Source: Ostreococcus mediterraneus
Lineage: Eukaryota; Chlorophyta; Mamiellophyceae; Mamiellales; Bathycoccaceae
Assembly: GCA_012295225.1 (NCBI GenBank)
Contig: WMKK01000010.1
Span: 186,001 to 250,000 of the forward strand
Length of the DNA: 64,000 nt
Direction: 5' to 3'
Part shown: positions 28,365 to 36,632 of the stretch, one piece after another
Position numbering within the stretch: the stretch's first letter is position 1
Layout: each line of letters starts with the position of its first letter
Made by a program: the position numbers and the translations under genes
Notes under the pieces: model-generated
What the model saw: the letters and a program-made list of their open reading frames with translations, nothing else
Told to the model about the DNA's origin: nothing
Databases searched by the model: none

Positions 28365-29561
28365 ATGCGCGCGTTCGCGCCCGCGCCCGCACCCGCGCCG
28401 CGCGTCGTCGATCGCACGCCTCGCGCGCCGTCGCCAGCGATGCGAGCGTCGTCGTCGTCGGCGGCGACGCACGTGTACGCCGTCTCGGATGTGCACGTCG
28501 AGTACGCGGCAAACATGGCGTGGGTGCGCGGACTTCGCGAGCCCGCGTCGTCGTCGTCGTCGCGCGTGCCGTCGACGACGCGCGTGCTGTGCGTCGCTGG
28601 AGACGTCTCAGACGACATCGACGCCGTGCGCGCGTGTTTGCGCGAGTTTCAGCGACGGTACGACGTCGTGGCGTACACGTTTGGGAATCACGAGCTGTGG
28701 TTGAACGCGGGCGACGCCGCGCGCGGGATTGACGATTCGTTGGCGAAGATTGATGCGATATTGCGCGCGTGCGCGTCGATCGGGGTGGTGACGACACCGG
28801 TGTTGGTGAACGACGACGTGTGGGTGGCGCCGATACACTCGTACCATCATAAATCGTGGGACGACGAAGCGAACGTGGCCGAGGCGGTGCCACCGGTGGA
28901 GTCCGTCATGGGAGACTTTCGGTTTTCCAAGTTTCGCAATCTAGATCCGCGCACGGAGGATGTGGCGAGATATTGCGACGCGTTGAATGATGTGAATGAC
29001 GGTTGGAACGCGTTTTTGGACGCCGTGAAGCCCGAGCATAAAATCGTGTCCATGTCGCACTTTGTCCCGCGCATCGAGCTCATTCCGGAGAAGCGCATGT
29101 TGTTCTATCCGCGTCTGGCGCAAGCGAGCGGGAGCGCGTTTTTGCGCGCGCGCGTAGAACAGTTGAAAGCGCGCGTCGCGCCGGGGCACGTGTGTCACGT
29201 GTTTGGTCATACGCATTTTGGCTGGAACGCCGTTCTGGATGACGTTCGGTACATCGAAGCCGCGCTCGCGACGCCCAAGGAGTGGAATACGCGTCCGCGG
29301 TCGTTACAGGTTGGAAAGTTTAACAATACATCCGATGAGCCGTTGCGCGTCTACGACGGCGACGCATTCGTCGCGGATGACCAACGCGCGATGTGGTCTG
29401 AATACTATCAAAAAAACGCGCGAACGCCAGACAACGTCGAACTGGCGCCGCACTCGAGAGAGTTTGTGCGACGTCGCTGGGGAGCGAATCGACGAGCGAC
29501 GAATAGAACCGATGACCGCGACGACGCGCCTTTACCCGGCGCCACGGGAAAAATTGTCTAG
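28365..29561 (+). CDS. Calcineurin-like metallophosphoesterase
   Basis: A 398-residue two-metal phosphoesterase. Conserved motif order is visible: VYAVSDVHVEY (metal Asp and His), LCVAGDVSDD, YTFGNHELWL and, near 290, VCHVFGHTHFGWN with the last metal-binding His residues. No signal peptide is obvious. The substrate is unknown; nucleotide, lipid or protein esters all occur in the family. Residues 1-25 are Pro/Ala rich and poorly conserved, so the next Met at 28441, just before SSSSAATHVYAV, is a reasonable alternative start that also gives room for the promoter shared with the DUF1499 gene. The 3' end faces the coiled-coil membrane gene. Confidence 0.85.
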   Translation: MRAFAPAPAPAPRVVDRTPRAPSPAMRASSSSAATHVYAVSDVHVEYAANMAWVRGLREPASSSSSRVPSTTRVLCVAGDVSDDIDAVRACLREFQRRYDVVAYTFGNHELWLNAGDAARGIDDSLAKIDAILRACASIGVVTTPVLVNDDVWVAPIHSYHHKSWDDEANVAEAVPPVESVMGDFRFSKFRNLDPRTEDVARYCDALNDVNDGWNAFLDAVKPEHKIVSMSHFVPRIELIPEKRMLFYPRLAQASGSAFLRARVEQLKARVAPGHVCHVFGHTHFGWNAVLDDVRYIEAALATPKEWNTRPRSLQVGKFNNTSDEPLRVYDGDAFVADDQRAMWSEYYQKNARTPDNVELAPHSREFVRRRWGANRRATNRTDDRDDAPLPGATGKIV

Positions 29562-29604
29562 GAGTAGCGCCGTAGCGGCGGTGTATAGTATTTATTCACA
29601 AATT

Positions 29605-29646
29605 TACCGGTACCGGTACCGGTACCGGTACCGGTACCGGTACCGG
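29605..29646. repeat. (TACCGG)7 palindromic hexanucleotide array
   Basis: Seven perfect TACCGG units lie between convergent genes. Every 6-bp window is self-complementary at another phase (ACCGGT, GGTACC), and the flanks ATTTA and TAAAT continue the symmetry, so the whole block forms a near-perfect palindrome of about 50 bp that can fold on either strand. It sits 43 bp past one stop and about 70 bp from the other. Confidence 0.95.
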
Positions 29647-29715
29647 TAAATACAAATTTAAATCATGTACATGTCGTCGTCGAAGTCAACGTCGTCAACG
29701 TCGTCAATCGCGCTT

Positions 29716-30444
29716 TCAGCCGATGATCGTGTGCGCCACCGTACCGAGCAATCGCTTGTGATCGAGAACGATGTGTAAAAAATACCCGCTGAGCACCAAA
29801 TTTGCCGCCGTGACGAGTTTCACGACGTTGGCTGGCTTTCCGGCGCTCAACACCAGCAACCACGCCACGGGCACCCACATTGCGAGTTTCTTATCTACGT
29901 GCTTCACCTCAGTGATGTCGTGAAAATACAATAAAATCGTGCCCAAAGCCACCGCGGTGACGAAGAACATCGATCCACCGCCGCCGCCCGCCGCCAGCTC
30001 TGGACCGACGACAGCTTCGCGCGCCTCGCGCAACTCTTTCCTCAAACGCTCACGAATCCTTTCGTCTTCCTTCAATCGCTTACACGCGGCGATAAATTTA
30101 CTCTCACACTCTTCATTCTCCGCTCGCAACGCCTCCACCGTTGCTGCGTGTCGCTCCGTTAAACTTTTAATCACGCGCGCATCCGAGCGCGCATCCGACG
30201 TCGCCAACCGCGTCGCCGTCGGCGCCAACGCAAGCCCCCACAGCGCCACCACGAGCGCCTTCAACTCGCCGCCCTTCGATCCCGTCATCTCACGCGCATA
30301 CGTCGCCAGTAATTCGAGCGGCAGCGCACACATCGCCACCACGTGCGCGACGATGCCGAGCGGAATGACCACCATGGACAAGGCTGTCAGTTGCGTGAGA
30401 TTCGACACTCTCGACGCGCTCGCGCTCGCGCCTGCGCCCGACAT
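29716..30444 (-). CDS. Multi-pass membrane protein with central coiled coil
   Basis: I do not recognise the family. Starting at MSGAGASASAS, the 242-residue protein has a first hydrophobic region at about 15-47 (LSMVVIPLGIVAHVVAMCAL), another Ala/Leu-rich one at 60-75, then a charged helix, about 90-140 (SLTERHAATVEALRAENEE, then KRLKEDERIRERLRKEL), a Gly-rich turn, and three more membrane segments (SMFFVTAVALGTILLYF, MWVPVAWLLVLSA, and LVTAANLVLSGYFLHIVL). The charged middle is probably a coiled coil between two membrane blocks. No motif gives a function. The frame stays open upstream to 30603, but the extra part is Arg-rich leader-like sequence. Confidence 0.7.
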   Translation of the reverse strand: MSGAGASASASRVSNLTQLTALSMVVIPLGIVAHVVAMCALPLELLATYAREMTGSKGGELKALVVALWGLALAPTATRLATSDARSDARVIKSLTERHAATVEALRAENEECESKFIAACKRLKEDERIRERLRKELREAREAVVGPELAAGGGGGSMFFVTAVALGTILLYFHDITEVKHVDKKLAMWVPVAWLLVLSAGKPANVVKLVTAANLVLSGYFLHIVLDHKRLLGTVAHTIIG

Positions 30445-30664
30445 GGCGCGTAGCGCGACGCGAATGTGTGACACACAAATGCGTGCGTCTTTTACGTGCG
30501 CGAGCGCGGGTTTCGTGCGTTCGCGTGCGGCGTCGCGCGCGGATATGTGCCGCGCGGGCGCCATTCGCGACCACCACTGGTGCGGTGGTTGACGTGTGCA
30601 CATTGAGGCATGACGTTACACTTGCGCGCGCGCGACGGTGACACGCGCGATTTCGCGCGCGAAA

Positions 30665-32032
30665 ATGATGGACGAACGTGCGCGCGATGAAACGCCAGCG
30701 ACACCGGCGCGGGTGACGGCGTCGACGTCGAGCGGTGGCGCGGATGGGGTGTTTGCTGAAGGCGCCGATGTGTGGGCGCGCGCGTCGTGGGATGGGAATC
30801 GACGACGTGCGACGGTGATTGAGCATCGCGTGGCGAGTGATGGGGGTGGGGGCGTGGAGTATTACGTGCACTACGCCGAGTTGAACAAGCGGTTGGATGA
30901 ATGGATCGATGGTGATGGTGTGGAGGCGTTTAAAGATGGGGAATCTGCGGCGATTGGCGATGAAGGCGTCGGCGCGAATGGAGTGGTGCCCACGCCTGGG
31001 GCAGTGCTTGGAAGCGAAACGAAGACGCTGACGAGGAACTCAAAGCGGCGTTTTAATGAGATACACAACGTCGACGCACCTGTGGAGGATTTGCCGCCGA
31101 TTGATCAAATGTTTGAACGCGAGCACGAAGAAAAGACAAAGGTGAAAAACGTGCATTCGATTGAGATCGGACGACACGAGATGGATACGTGGTATTACTC
31201 ACCCTATCCCGATGACTTTGGGAAGTGTTCAAAGTTGTACGTGTGCCGATTTTGCTTAAAGTACATGCGTAAGCAAAAGACTTGCGTGCAACACCGCGAG
31301 TCGTGCACGTTGAAGAATCCTCCGGGTAGACGAATTTATCGGCACGAGCAAGGGCCGGGCGAGCCGATTTTGGGGTTCTGGGAGATTGATGGTAAACACT
31401 TTAAGACTTATTGTCAAAACCTGTGCTTGATGGCCAAGTTGTTCTTGGATCATAAGACGTTGTACTTTGACGTCGAGCCTTTTATGTTTTACATTTTGAC
31501 CGAGTCATACGACGGCGACAAATCTCACGACATTGTCGGATATTTCAGCAAAGAAAAATCTTCATACGATGATTACAATTTGGCATGTATTTTAACGCTG
31601 CCGGCGTATCAGCGCAAGGGATATGGTTCGTTTCTCATTTCCATGAGCTATGAACTGAGCCGACGCGAAGGCATTTACGGCACCCCCGAACGGCCGCTGT
31701 CCGACCTCGGACAAGTGAGCTATCGAAGCTACTGGAGCCGAGTCGTGTTAGACACCCTGCACAAGCACCGTGGAAACCTCAGCATTAAAGACTTGAGCGC
31801 CATGCTTATGTTTCGTGAGGATGACATCGTCAGCGCGTTGCAGTCGTTGAATCTCATAAAGTACTGGAAAGGCCAGCACATCATTTCTTCGTCGCCCAAA
31901 ATCGTCGAAGAACACTTGAAAAGCTTCCAGAAGAACTCCATCACCGCGCGGTCACGCTTAGAGTTCAACCCAGATTTACTCACGTGGACACCACCAGTAC
32001 AAAACCCATCTCTGGCTGTCGCGAAAAAGTAA
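30665..32032 (+). CDS. HAM1: MYST-family histone acetyltransferase with chromo barrel (HAM1/ESA1/Tip60 type)
   Basis: A 455-residue acetyltransferase. An N-terminal chromo barrel domain (about 30-85, with [18 protein letters not shown]) is followed by the MYST core: the C2HC zinc finger [20 protein letters not shown] with the following Cys, then [20 protein letters not shown] (acetylated Lys region), [20 protein letters not shown] with the catalytic Cys and the acetyl-CoA site [10 protein letters not shown], and [15 protein letters not shown] with the catalytic Glu just upstream. This is the Esa1/Tip60/HAM group, the catalytic part of NuA4. Its small partner EAF6 is encoded at 18799-19143. 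Two adjacent ATGs (30665, 30668) begin the frame. Intronless. Confidence 0.95.
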   Translation: MMDERARDETPATPARVTASTSSGGADGVFAEGADVWARASWDGNRRRATVIEHRVASDGGGGVEYYVHYAELNKRLDEWIDGDGVEAFKDGESAAIGDEGVGANGVVPTPGAVLGSETKTLTRNSKRRFNEIHNVDAPVEDLPPIDQMFEREHEEKTKVKNVHSIEIGRHEMDTWYYSPYPDDFGKCSKLYVCRFCLKYMRKQKTCVQHRESCTLKNPPGRRIYRHEQGPGEPILGFWEIDGKHFKTYCQNLCLMAKLFLDHKTLYFDVEPFMFYILTESYDGDKSHDIVGYFSKEKSSYDDYNLACILTLPAYQRKGYGSFLISMSYELSRREGIYGTPERPLSDLGQVSYRSYWSRVVLDTLHKHRGNLSIKDLSAMLMFREDDIVSALQSLNLIKYWKGQHIISSSPKIVEEHLKSFQKNSITARSRLEFNPDLLTWTPPVQNPSLAVAKK

Positions 32033-32513
32033 TCCGCATCCGGTTGGTCCAACCGCCGCGACGCCGCGTTATAATACCACTCTAATACCATTAGCACAAC
32101 GTATGCCCGCGCCCGCGCGTCATGACACCATCACCGCATACACTCTTTCACCATCGCCTCATCATCCGTCTCGCACGCATCCCGCATCGCGTGCGTTCGA
32201 CGTCTCTCGCGCGTCGCTTTGCGTGTACGCGTTTTGGAATATTCATCCAAAAAAGTTGCTCATTCTTGAATGGATATTCCATGCCCAACGGCACAGTACG
32301 ACTCGCACATCGCGGCAGTCACCGCGGCGCGGCGCACGACGCACGCACACGACGAGTCACACGCGCGCACTGCCGTGCAAGGTGGCGAGGCGCGCGCGAG
32401 GCGTCGTCGTCGGAACGCTCGCGCGGTCGCGGTCGCTGTCGCGGCCCTAGATCTTCTTCGCATCGCATCGAACGTTCGCGCGCGTCGGTTCTCGCGCGGT
32501 TGACACGGACGCG
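32033..32513. other. Intergenic region without recognisable gene
   Basis: 481 bp between two plus-strand genes. The frames in it are Arg/His-rich on both strands and carry no domain. It probably holds the 3' end of the acetyltransferase gene and the promoter of the next gene. Nothing else was seen. Confidence 0.4.
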
Positions 32514-33890
32514 ATGTCGGACGATGCGAACGGTGGTGTGGATGCGCGGCGCGAACCGTTGTTTCCGGGCGCGCGCGCGAAGACGCGGGCGAGTAATGCG
32601 CGGAGCACGGTGCAGACGCCGTTTGGGACGCTCGACGTCGGCGGGGACGCGCGGGCGTTCCGGGAACGAGAAATTGACGACGAGTTGAACGCTCGAGCGA
32701 AGCGTGCGAACGGACAAGCGGAGGTGTATTGCGTGAGTCGACCGTTTAAAGAGTGGGGGAGAGGATTCTTTGCAAAGTTACCGAGCGGGGCGCGAGAGGC
32801 GTTGCAAACGGCGGGCGTGGCGCACTTTATGTTGGTGTACAGAGACGTGAAGACGGGGGAGATGAGACAGTTTGATTTTGGTCCCGTGGGTGGAGACATG
32901 CACGATCGATGGTTAGCTTTAGCCGGTGGTAAGACTTTGCGGTCGTCAGAACAAGGTGCGCGTGAGACGGTGTACGCGATGATGAAGGGTCAGGTTGGGA
33001 AGCACCGCGCGCGGAGAAAGCGTTCGTGCGTGCAGGGTGAAATTCGCGAGTCGGTGCTGAAGCAATTACCAGACAAGAGCTATCTCATTGGTACCACGCA
33101 CTTGTCCCTCGATGACATTCGTGGATTCAATGGTGCGCGCGATTTGATGTACGAGTTGCACACGAATGACTGCAGGCACTATTTGAATGACTTGTCCTAC
33201 TATTTGTGCCGAGAACAAGCGGTGAGCAGCAAGTACATCAAAGACCTCGTCATTAAGCGCATCCGTCAACAGGGAAACATCTGGGAGCATCATCTGTGGC
33301 TCACGCACGCTATTTCAGATGTTGAAAACGTCGAGCGATGGGCGCAAGCCGGGCGCGCGGCTGGGGCGACTTTGATGTTTGGCTTGGGCGCAAGATTGCT
33401 GCCTTTCGCGGCACCAGCCAAGCGACTCGTGACTTGGGGTTCTGGCGCGCTTGCCAGCACGTCCGAGGACGTTCCGATCGTGCGTGAAGTGCTTGGATTT
33501 GGAGGATTTCTGTTGGACAGTGGGCGGTCTGTAGTTGGTTTGCTCTTTGCCGCGCACGGCGCCGTTTCGAACGCCGTCGTTCAGGTTGGCAAGGGCGTCA
33601 CGACTCAACTCGAAAGAGAAATTTTGCCATCCACGGTTCGCGCGGCCGCCAACAACACCCGTCGAACTCGAGGGATTGCGGGCACTAAGCGTCCGATGTT
33701 CTCACCAACGCTCGGTATTCGAGTGAGTCCTTCGTCAATTTCTCTACCTTCGGTGGCGGTGGGCGCGGCGAATTTCACGCAAGGCTTCTTCCGTTCGCAA
33801 GCCCGAGCTATCAACGGTCTTGGACGAAATTTCGGAGAAACCGTTCGCAGGTTCACCCCGGGTAATAAAATAAACGCTCAGGCGTTGTAA
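32514..33890 (+). CDS. Unknown protein with a possible papain-like His/Cys pair (458 aa)
   Basis: A 458-residue protein I cannot assign. A globular N-terminal half (about 60-270) has VAHFMLVYRDVKTGEMRQF followed by FGPVGGDMHD, then later MYELHTNDCRHYLNDLSYYL. A conserved-looking early His and a later Asn-Asp-Cys-Arg-His block recall permuted papain-like folds (PPPDE/LRAT/NlpC type), though no homology was tested. The C-terminal half has several Gly/Ala-rich hydrophobic stretches (AAGATLMFGLGARLLPFA, LGFGGFLLDSG, SVVGLLFAAHGAV) that could be membrane-associated hairpins. The start codon is the only upstream Met in a short leader. Intronless. Confidence 0.65.
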   Translation: MSDDANGGVDARREPLFPGARAKTRASNARSTVQTPFGTLDVGGDARAFREREIDDELNARAKRANGQAEVYCVSRPFKEWGRGFFAKLPSGAREALQTAGVAHFMLVYRDVKTGEMRQFDFGPVGGDMHDRWLALAGGKTLRSSEQGARETVYAMMKGQVGKHRARRKRSCVQGEIRESVLKQLPDKSYLIGTTHLSLDDIRGFNGARDLMYELHTNDCRHYLNDLSYYLCREQAVSSKYIKDLVIKRIRQQGNIWEHHLWLTHAISDVENVERWAQAGRAAGATLMFGLGARLLPFAAPAKRLVTWGSGALASTSEDVPIVREVLGFGGFLLDSGRSVVGLLFAAHGAVSNAVVQVGKGVTTQLEREILPSTVRAAANNTRRTRGIAGTKRPMFSPTLGIRVSPSSISLPSVAVGAANFTQGFFRSQARAINGLGRNFGETVRRFTPGNKINAQAL

Positions 33891-34127
33891 AACGTTGCGC
33901 GTGGACGCAACACAAATATTCTTTGGATGTATTGGGCTCGTCAGTATTGTTTGAGACTCTTTTCTTTGAATAAAAGTCTCTGTATCAACGAAAAAAAAAA
34001 TTGTAAAAACGAACAAAGACACATGTCTTTGAATGCCGAAGCCATTACCACGCGTCGCCAGAGGTTGCAAACTGCAGCTCTACAAGCTCTACTCTTCTAC
34101 CGGTACCTACACGTCTAACTAAGTGTT

Positions 34128-34709
34128 CTAGTTTTCTATAGCGCGTTTCGTAGCCGTCGGCGACGACTTCAATTTGTTTCGCCGCCTGTTGCCCACGAGC
34201 TCATGCGCCGCAGCCAAGTCTTTCTTCGCTTCATCCACCACGCTTAGCACCCTTAAAAACTCCTCGTGTCGTACGCTCGCCTTGGCGGCTTCGTCCGCGA
34301 GGCACAATCCTTCTTCGCGCAAGTCATTCAACACGCGTTCGGCGACTTCGCACCTCTGCCTCACCGACTCAAGTTCCGCGGCGTCTACGTCGCTCGCTGA
34401 GAACGCCAAAGACGTCCTCTTCGACTCGTCGTCATCGTCGTCGTCACCGCGGTCGCCAATCCTCACCGCGTTCGCCAACGACGTCAGCGCGTCGTCCCGT
34501 TCTCGAGTCAGCGCCTCAATCATCGCCGCATCCCTCGCTCGCGCTCGCGCGCATTCGTCTTCAACGACAACTAATCGCGTCTTCATCGACGCCACCGCGG
34601 CGGCGCTCGACGTCGCGTACGCCATCGCGGCATCCGTCGCTCGATGCAGCGCGCGACGCAGGCGCGCTATTTCTTCATCTTTGTCATCCACGGCGTTCGC
34701 GGGCGACAT
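34128..34709 (-). CDS. Small coiled-coil protein (193 aa)
   Basis: I do not recognise the family. The 193-residue product is nearly all helical with heptad-like spacing: KDEEIARLRRALHRATDAAM, MIEALTRERDDALTSLANAV, an acidic linker (GDRGDDDDDDESK), VRQRCEVAERVLNDLREEGL and a late VVDEAKKDLAAAHELVGNRR ending in a basic tail. It is likely a structural or adaptor protein. The start codon at 34709 lies 27 bp from a CGTGT pentamer array. It converges with the 458-aa gene. Confidence 0.65.
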   Translation of the reverse strand: MSPANAVDDKDEEIARLRRALHRATDAAMAYATSSAAAVASMKTRLVVVEDECARARARDAAMIEALTRERDDALTSLANAVRIGDRGDDDDDDESKRTSLAFSASDVDAAELESVRQRCEVAERVLNDLREEGLCLADEAAKASVRHEEFLRVLSVVDEAKKDLAAAHELVGNRRRNKLKSSPTATKRAIEN

Positions 34710-34735
34710 CGGCGCGCGCGTCGTCGTCGTCGTCG

Positions 34736-34790
34736 CGTGTCGTGTCGTGTTGTGTCGTGTCGTGTCGTGTCGTGTGGTGTGGTGTCGTGT
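34736..34790. repeat. CGTGT pentamer array (11 units) at a gene start
   Basis: Eleven consecutive 5-bp units: eight CGTGT, one TGTGT and two GGTGT. The array starts 27 bp upstream of the start codon at 34709 (minus-strand gene), so it lies in its leader or core promoter. On the minus strand it reads ACACG. Confidence 0.9.
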
Positions 34791-34899
34791 ATCAAAAAGT
34801 TTCTAGGCCCGGGCGGCGTCAGTCGAGCCGACGCGCGCGCGTTTGGAGAGTTGAAAAATAAAGTTATCGTGATATCGTGTCGTTTGGGAAGCTCGAAAA

Positions 34900-35957
34900 C
34901 TACACGGGCACGCGCGCGCGCTCGGCGCGCGGGGAAAAGATGGGCGCGAGTTGGCATTCGCCAGTCTCACGCGGGTGGGATCTGTGATTCCAGTCCGTCC
35001 CGATGGACCTGACGCGGTCGTACGGGCTGGATGACAACCATGGCGCGAGGATCAAGAAACGTTTCGGCGTGGTGCTTGATTCGATTTCCACTTGTAAACC
35101 ATCCGCCTTGTACTCGTAGGTATATTTCCATTTGATGCCGTTGCCTTGTTCGTTCGCCGGACCGACTTCGGGCATGGATGACCACGCTTGCGTGCGCCAG
35201 CCAGAGTAATCGCCAGTCCAACTACCGCACGTCAAGAAGTCAAAGATCATGATGCCTTGGCTCGGTCTCGGGTCAGCGTGCAGCACGACGTCATCTCGCG
35301 CGATACCGCATCCGGCTTGGGCGAATAAGTTGAGCGTACACACGCCCGGGGAGTTTGTACCGTACATCATAAACGACGATCCCAAACCCTTCGGTGGGTT
35401 GTGCTTCATCACCGCGGTCATTCGCGCCTTGTCGGCGTCGCTCCATTCCCAAGGATCACCCTTTAGAACGCAGTCGGTTCTGCACGATCCAAACGTTTTA
35501 TCCACGTATCCTGGTCGTTCGGATTTCGCCACGTCGATGGGCGCCATGCGGTTGTGGTGCATACCGTACATGTTCGTGCACTCTTTTTGTCGAAACAACG
35601 GCGCAATCCTCGACGGCGTGTCGTCCATCGTGTTATCACCGATTTCATACAAAACTCGACCCTTCGCTCGCGAGTTCATCCACCGTCGCGATCGTCATCT
35701 TAAACGGCGTCACGACCGGCGTCTCCGCCGAGGCGCGACCTAACACCCACGGCACCGCCCGTGACACCCGCGAGCGCGAGCGCGATGGTCAACGCGCGCG
35801 TCGCCGTCGTCCACGCCGCCGGCGCGCGCGCCGCGGGCGCCACGAGCGGCGTGCGTTCGTCTTCAGGCGTCGTCGTCGTCGTCATCGTCGTCCGCGGCGG
35901 CGGCGCGCGCGACGACGACGCCGACGACGCCGACGATGCGGCGTCGCGTCCGAGCAT
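34900..35957 (-). CDS. Unknown type II membrane protein; reading frame changes twice (mini-introns or frameshifts)
   Basis: Coding signal runs from 35957 to the stop at 34900 but in three frames in turn. The first part has a Thr/Pro-rich start and a membrane helix (ATRALTIALALAGVTGG). The second frame gives RASAETPVVTPFKMTIATVD and ELASEGSS. The third covers 35679-34900, with APLFRQKECTNMYGMHHNR, DKTFGSCRTDCVLKGDPWEW, IMIFDFLTCGSWTGDYSGW and a C-terminal LAPW. A consistent spliced model uses exons 35957-35768, 35739-35651 and 35580-34900 (319 aa), with candidate introns of 28 nt (GTGTCA..GTTAG) and 70 nt (GTATGA..AAAGAG). The 28-nt intron is too short to trust; a one-base error or a real frameshift is the alternative. 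No function is known. The last part looks like a beta-rich lumenal or extracellular domain with paired cysteines. Confidence 0.5.
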
Positions 35958-36265
35958 CGGACTCCGATCCCTGTCACCCACATCGACCAATCACGACCAG
36001 CATGTGTGTACCCACTACGAACACAGGGTGGTATGCGTGGGTACACACATGCTGGTCGTGATTGGTGGTCCATGCACACATCCGTCGATCGATCGACCCC
36101 GCGCGCGCATGCGATCGATCGATCGCGCATCGGTTTGGAATTGTGTCTTGAAAGGCACGACGCATCGATCGAGCGATCGCATGCGCGGGTTCGGCGTTCA
36201 ACGTTCGACGCCGACGACGACGACGACGCCGTCGACGCCGCCGACGACGGCAGTCGCGCGCGCGC
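35958..36265. promoter_or_regulatory. Divergent intergenic region rich in inverted repeats
   Basis: A 308-bp gap between divergent genes. It contains the 29-bp perfect inverted repeat (35987-36065), a second 14-bp inverted pair (36104-36117 with 36174-36187) and GATCGATC repeats. No coding sequence fits here. It is unlike the plain CG-rich gaps elsewhere in the window. Confidence 0.6.
35987..36065. repeat. Perfect 29-bp inverted repeat (hairpin, 21-nt loop)
   Basis: Left arm 35987-36015 begins CCAATCACGACC and ends GTACCCAC. Right arm 36037-36065 begins GTGGGTAC and ends GGTCGTGATTGG. All 29 positions pair. The loop, 36016-36036, is 21 nt. Symmetry stops at the arm ends. No target-site duplication is apparent. 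Confidence 0.95.
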
Positions 36266-36592
36266 ATGGCGGACGACGCGACGCGGACGCGCATCCGCCG
36301 CGAACTCGCGGAGACGTGGGACGTCGACGGCGTCGTCGGCGGCGATGGCGACGGCGCGCGTCGCGTGAGCGCGCTGCGCGCGATGGCGGAGAACATGCGC
36401 GCGGTGTTGGCGCATTGCGCGAGCGTGGATGGCGACGACGGTGAGGACGACGGGGGGGACGACGAGCGGGCGCAGGTGCGGTCGTTGCTGATGGTGGCGG
36501 CGCGGGATGTCGTCGTGCGCGTGGTGGGCGTGGAGGGCGAGGGTGAGCTCGCGCGCGCCGCGCGGAGCGCGGTGAACGTCGAAGGCGTGACG

Positions 36593-36632
<40 letters not shown>

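Noticed and set aside
35640-35700. In-frame TGA of the frame-shifting gene as a second selenocysteine
   Set aside because: No Sec-type motif around it and other stops follow at once; a splice or frameshift explains it better.
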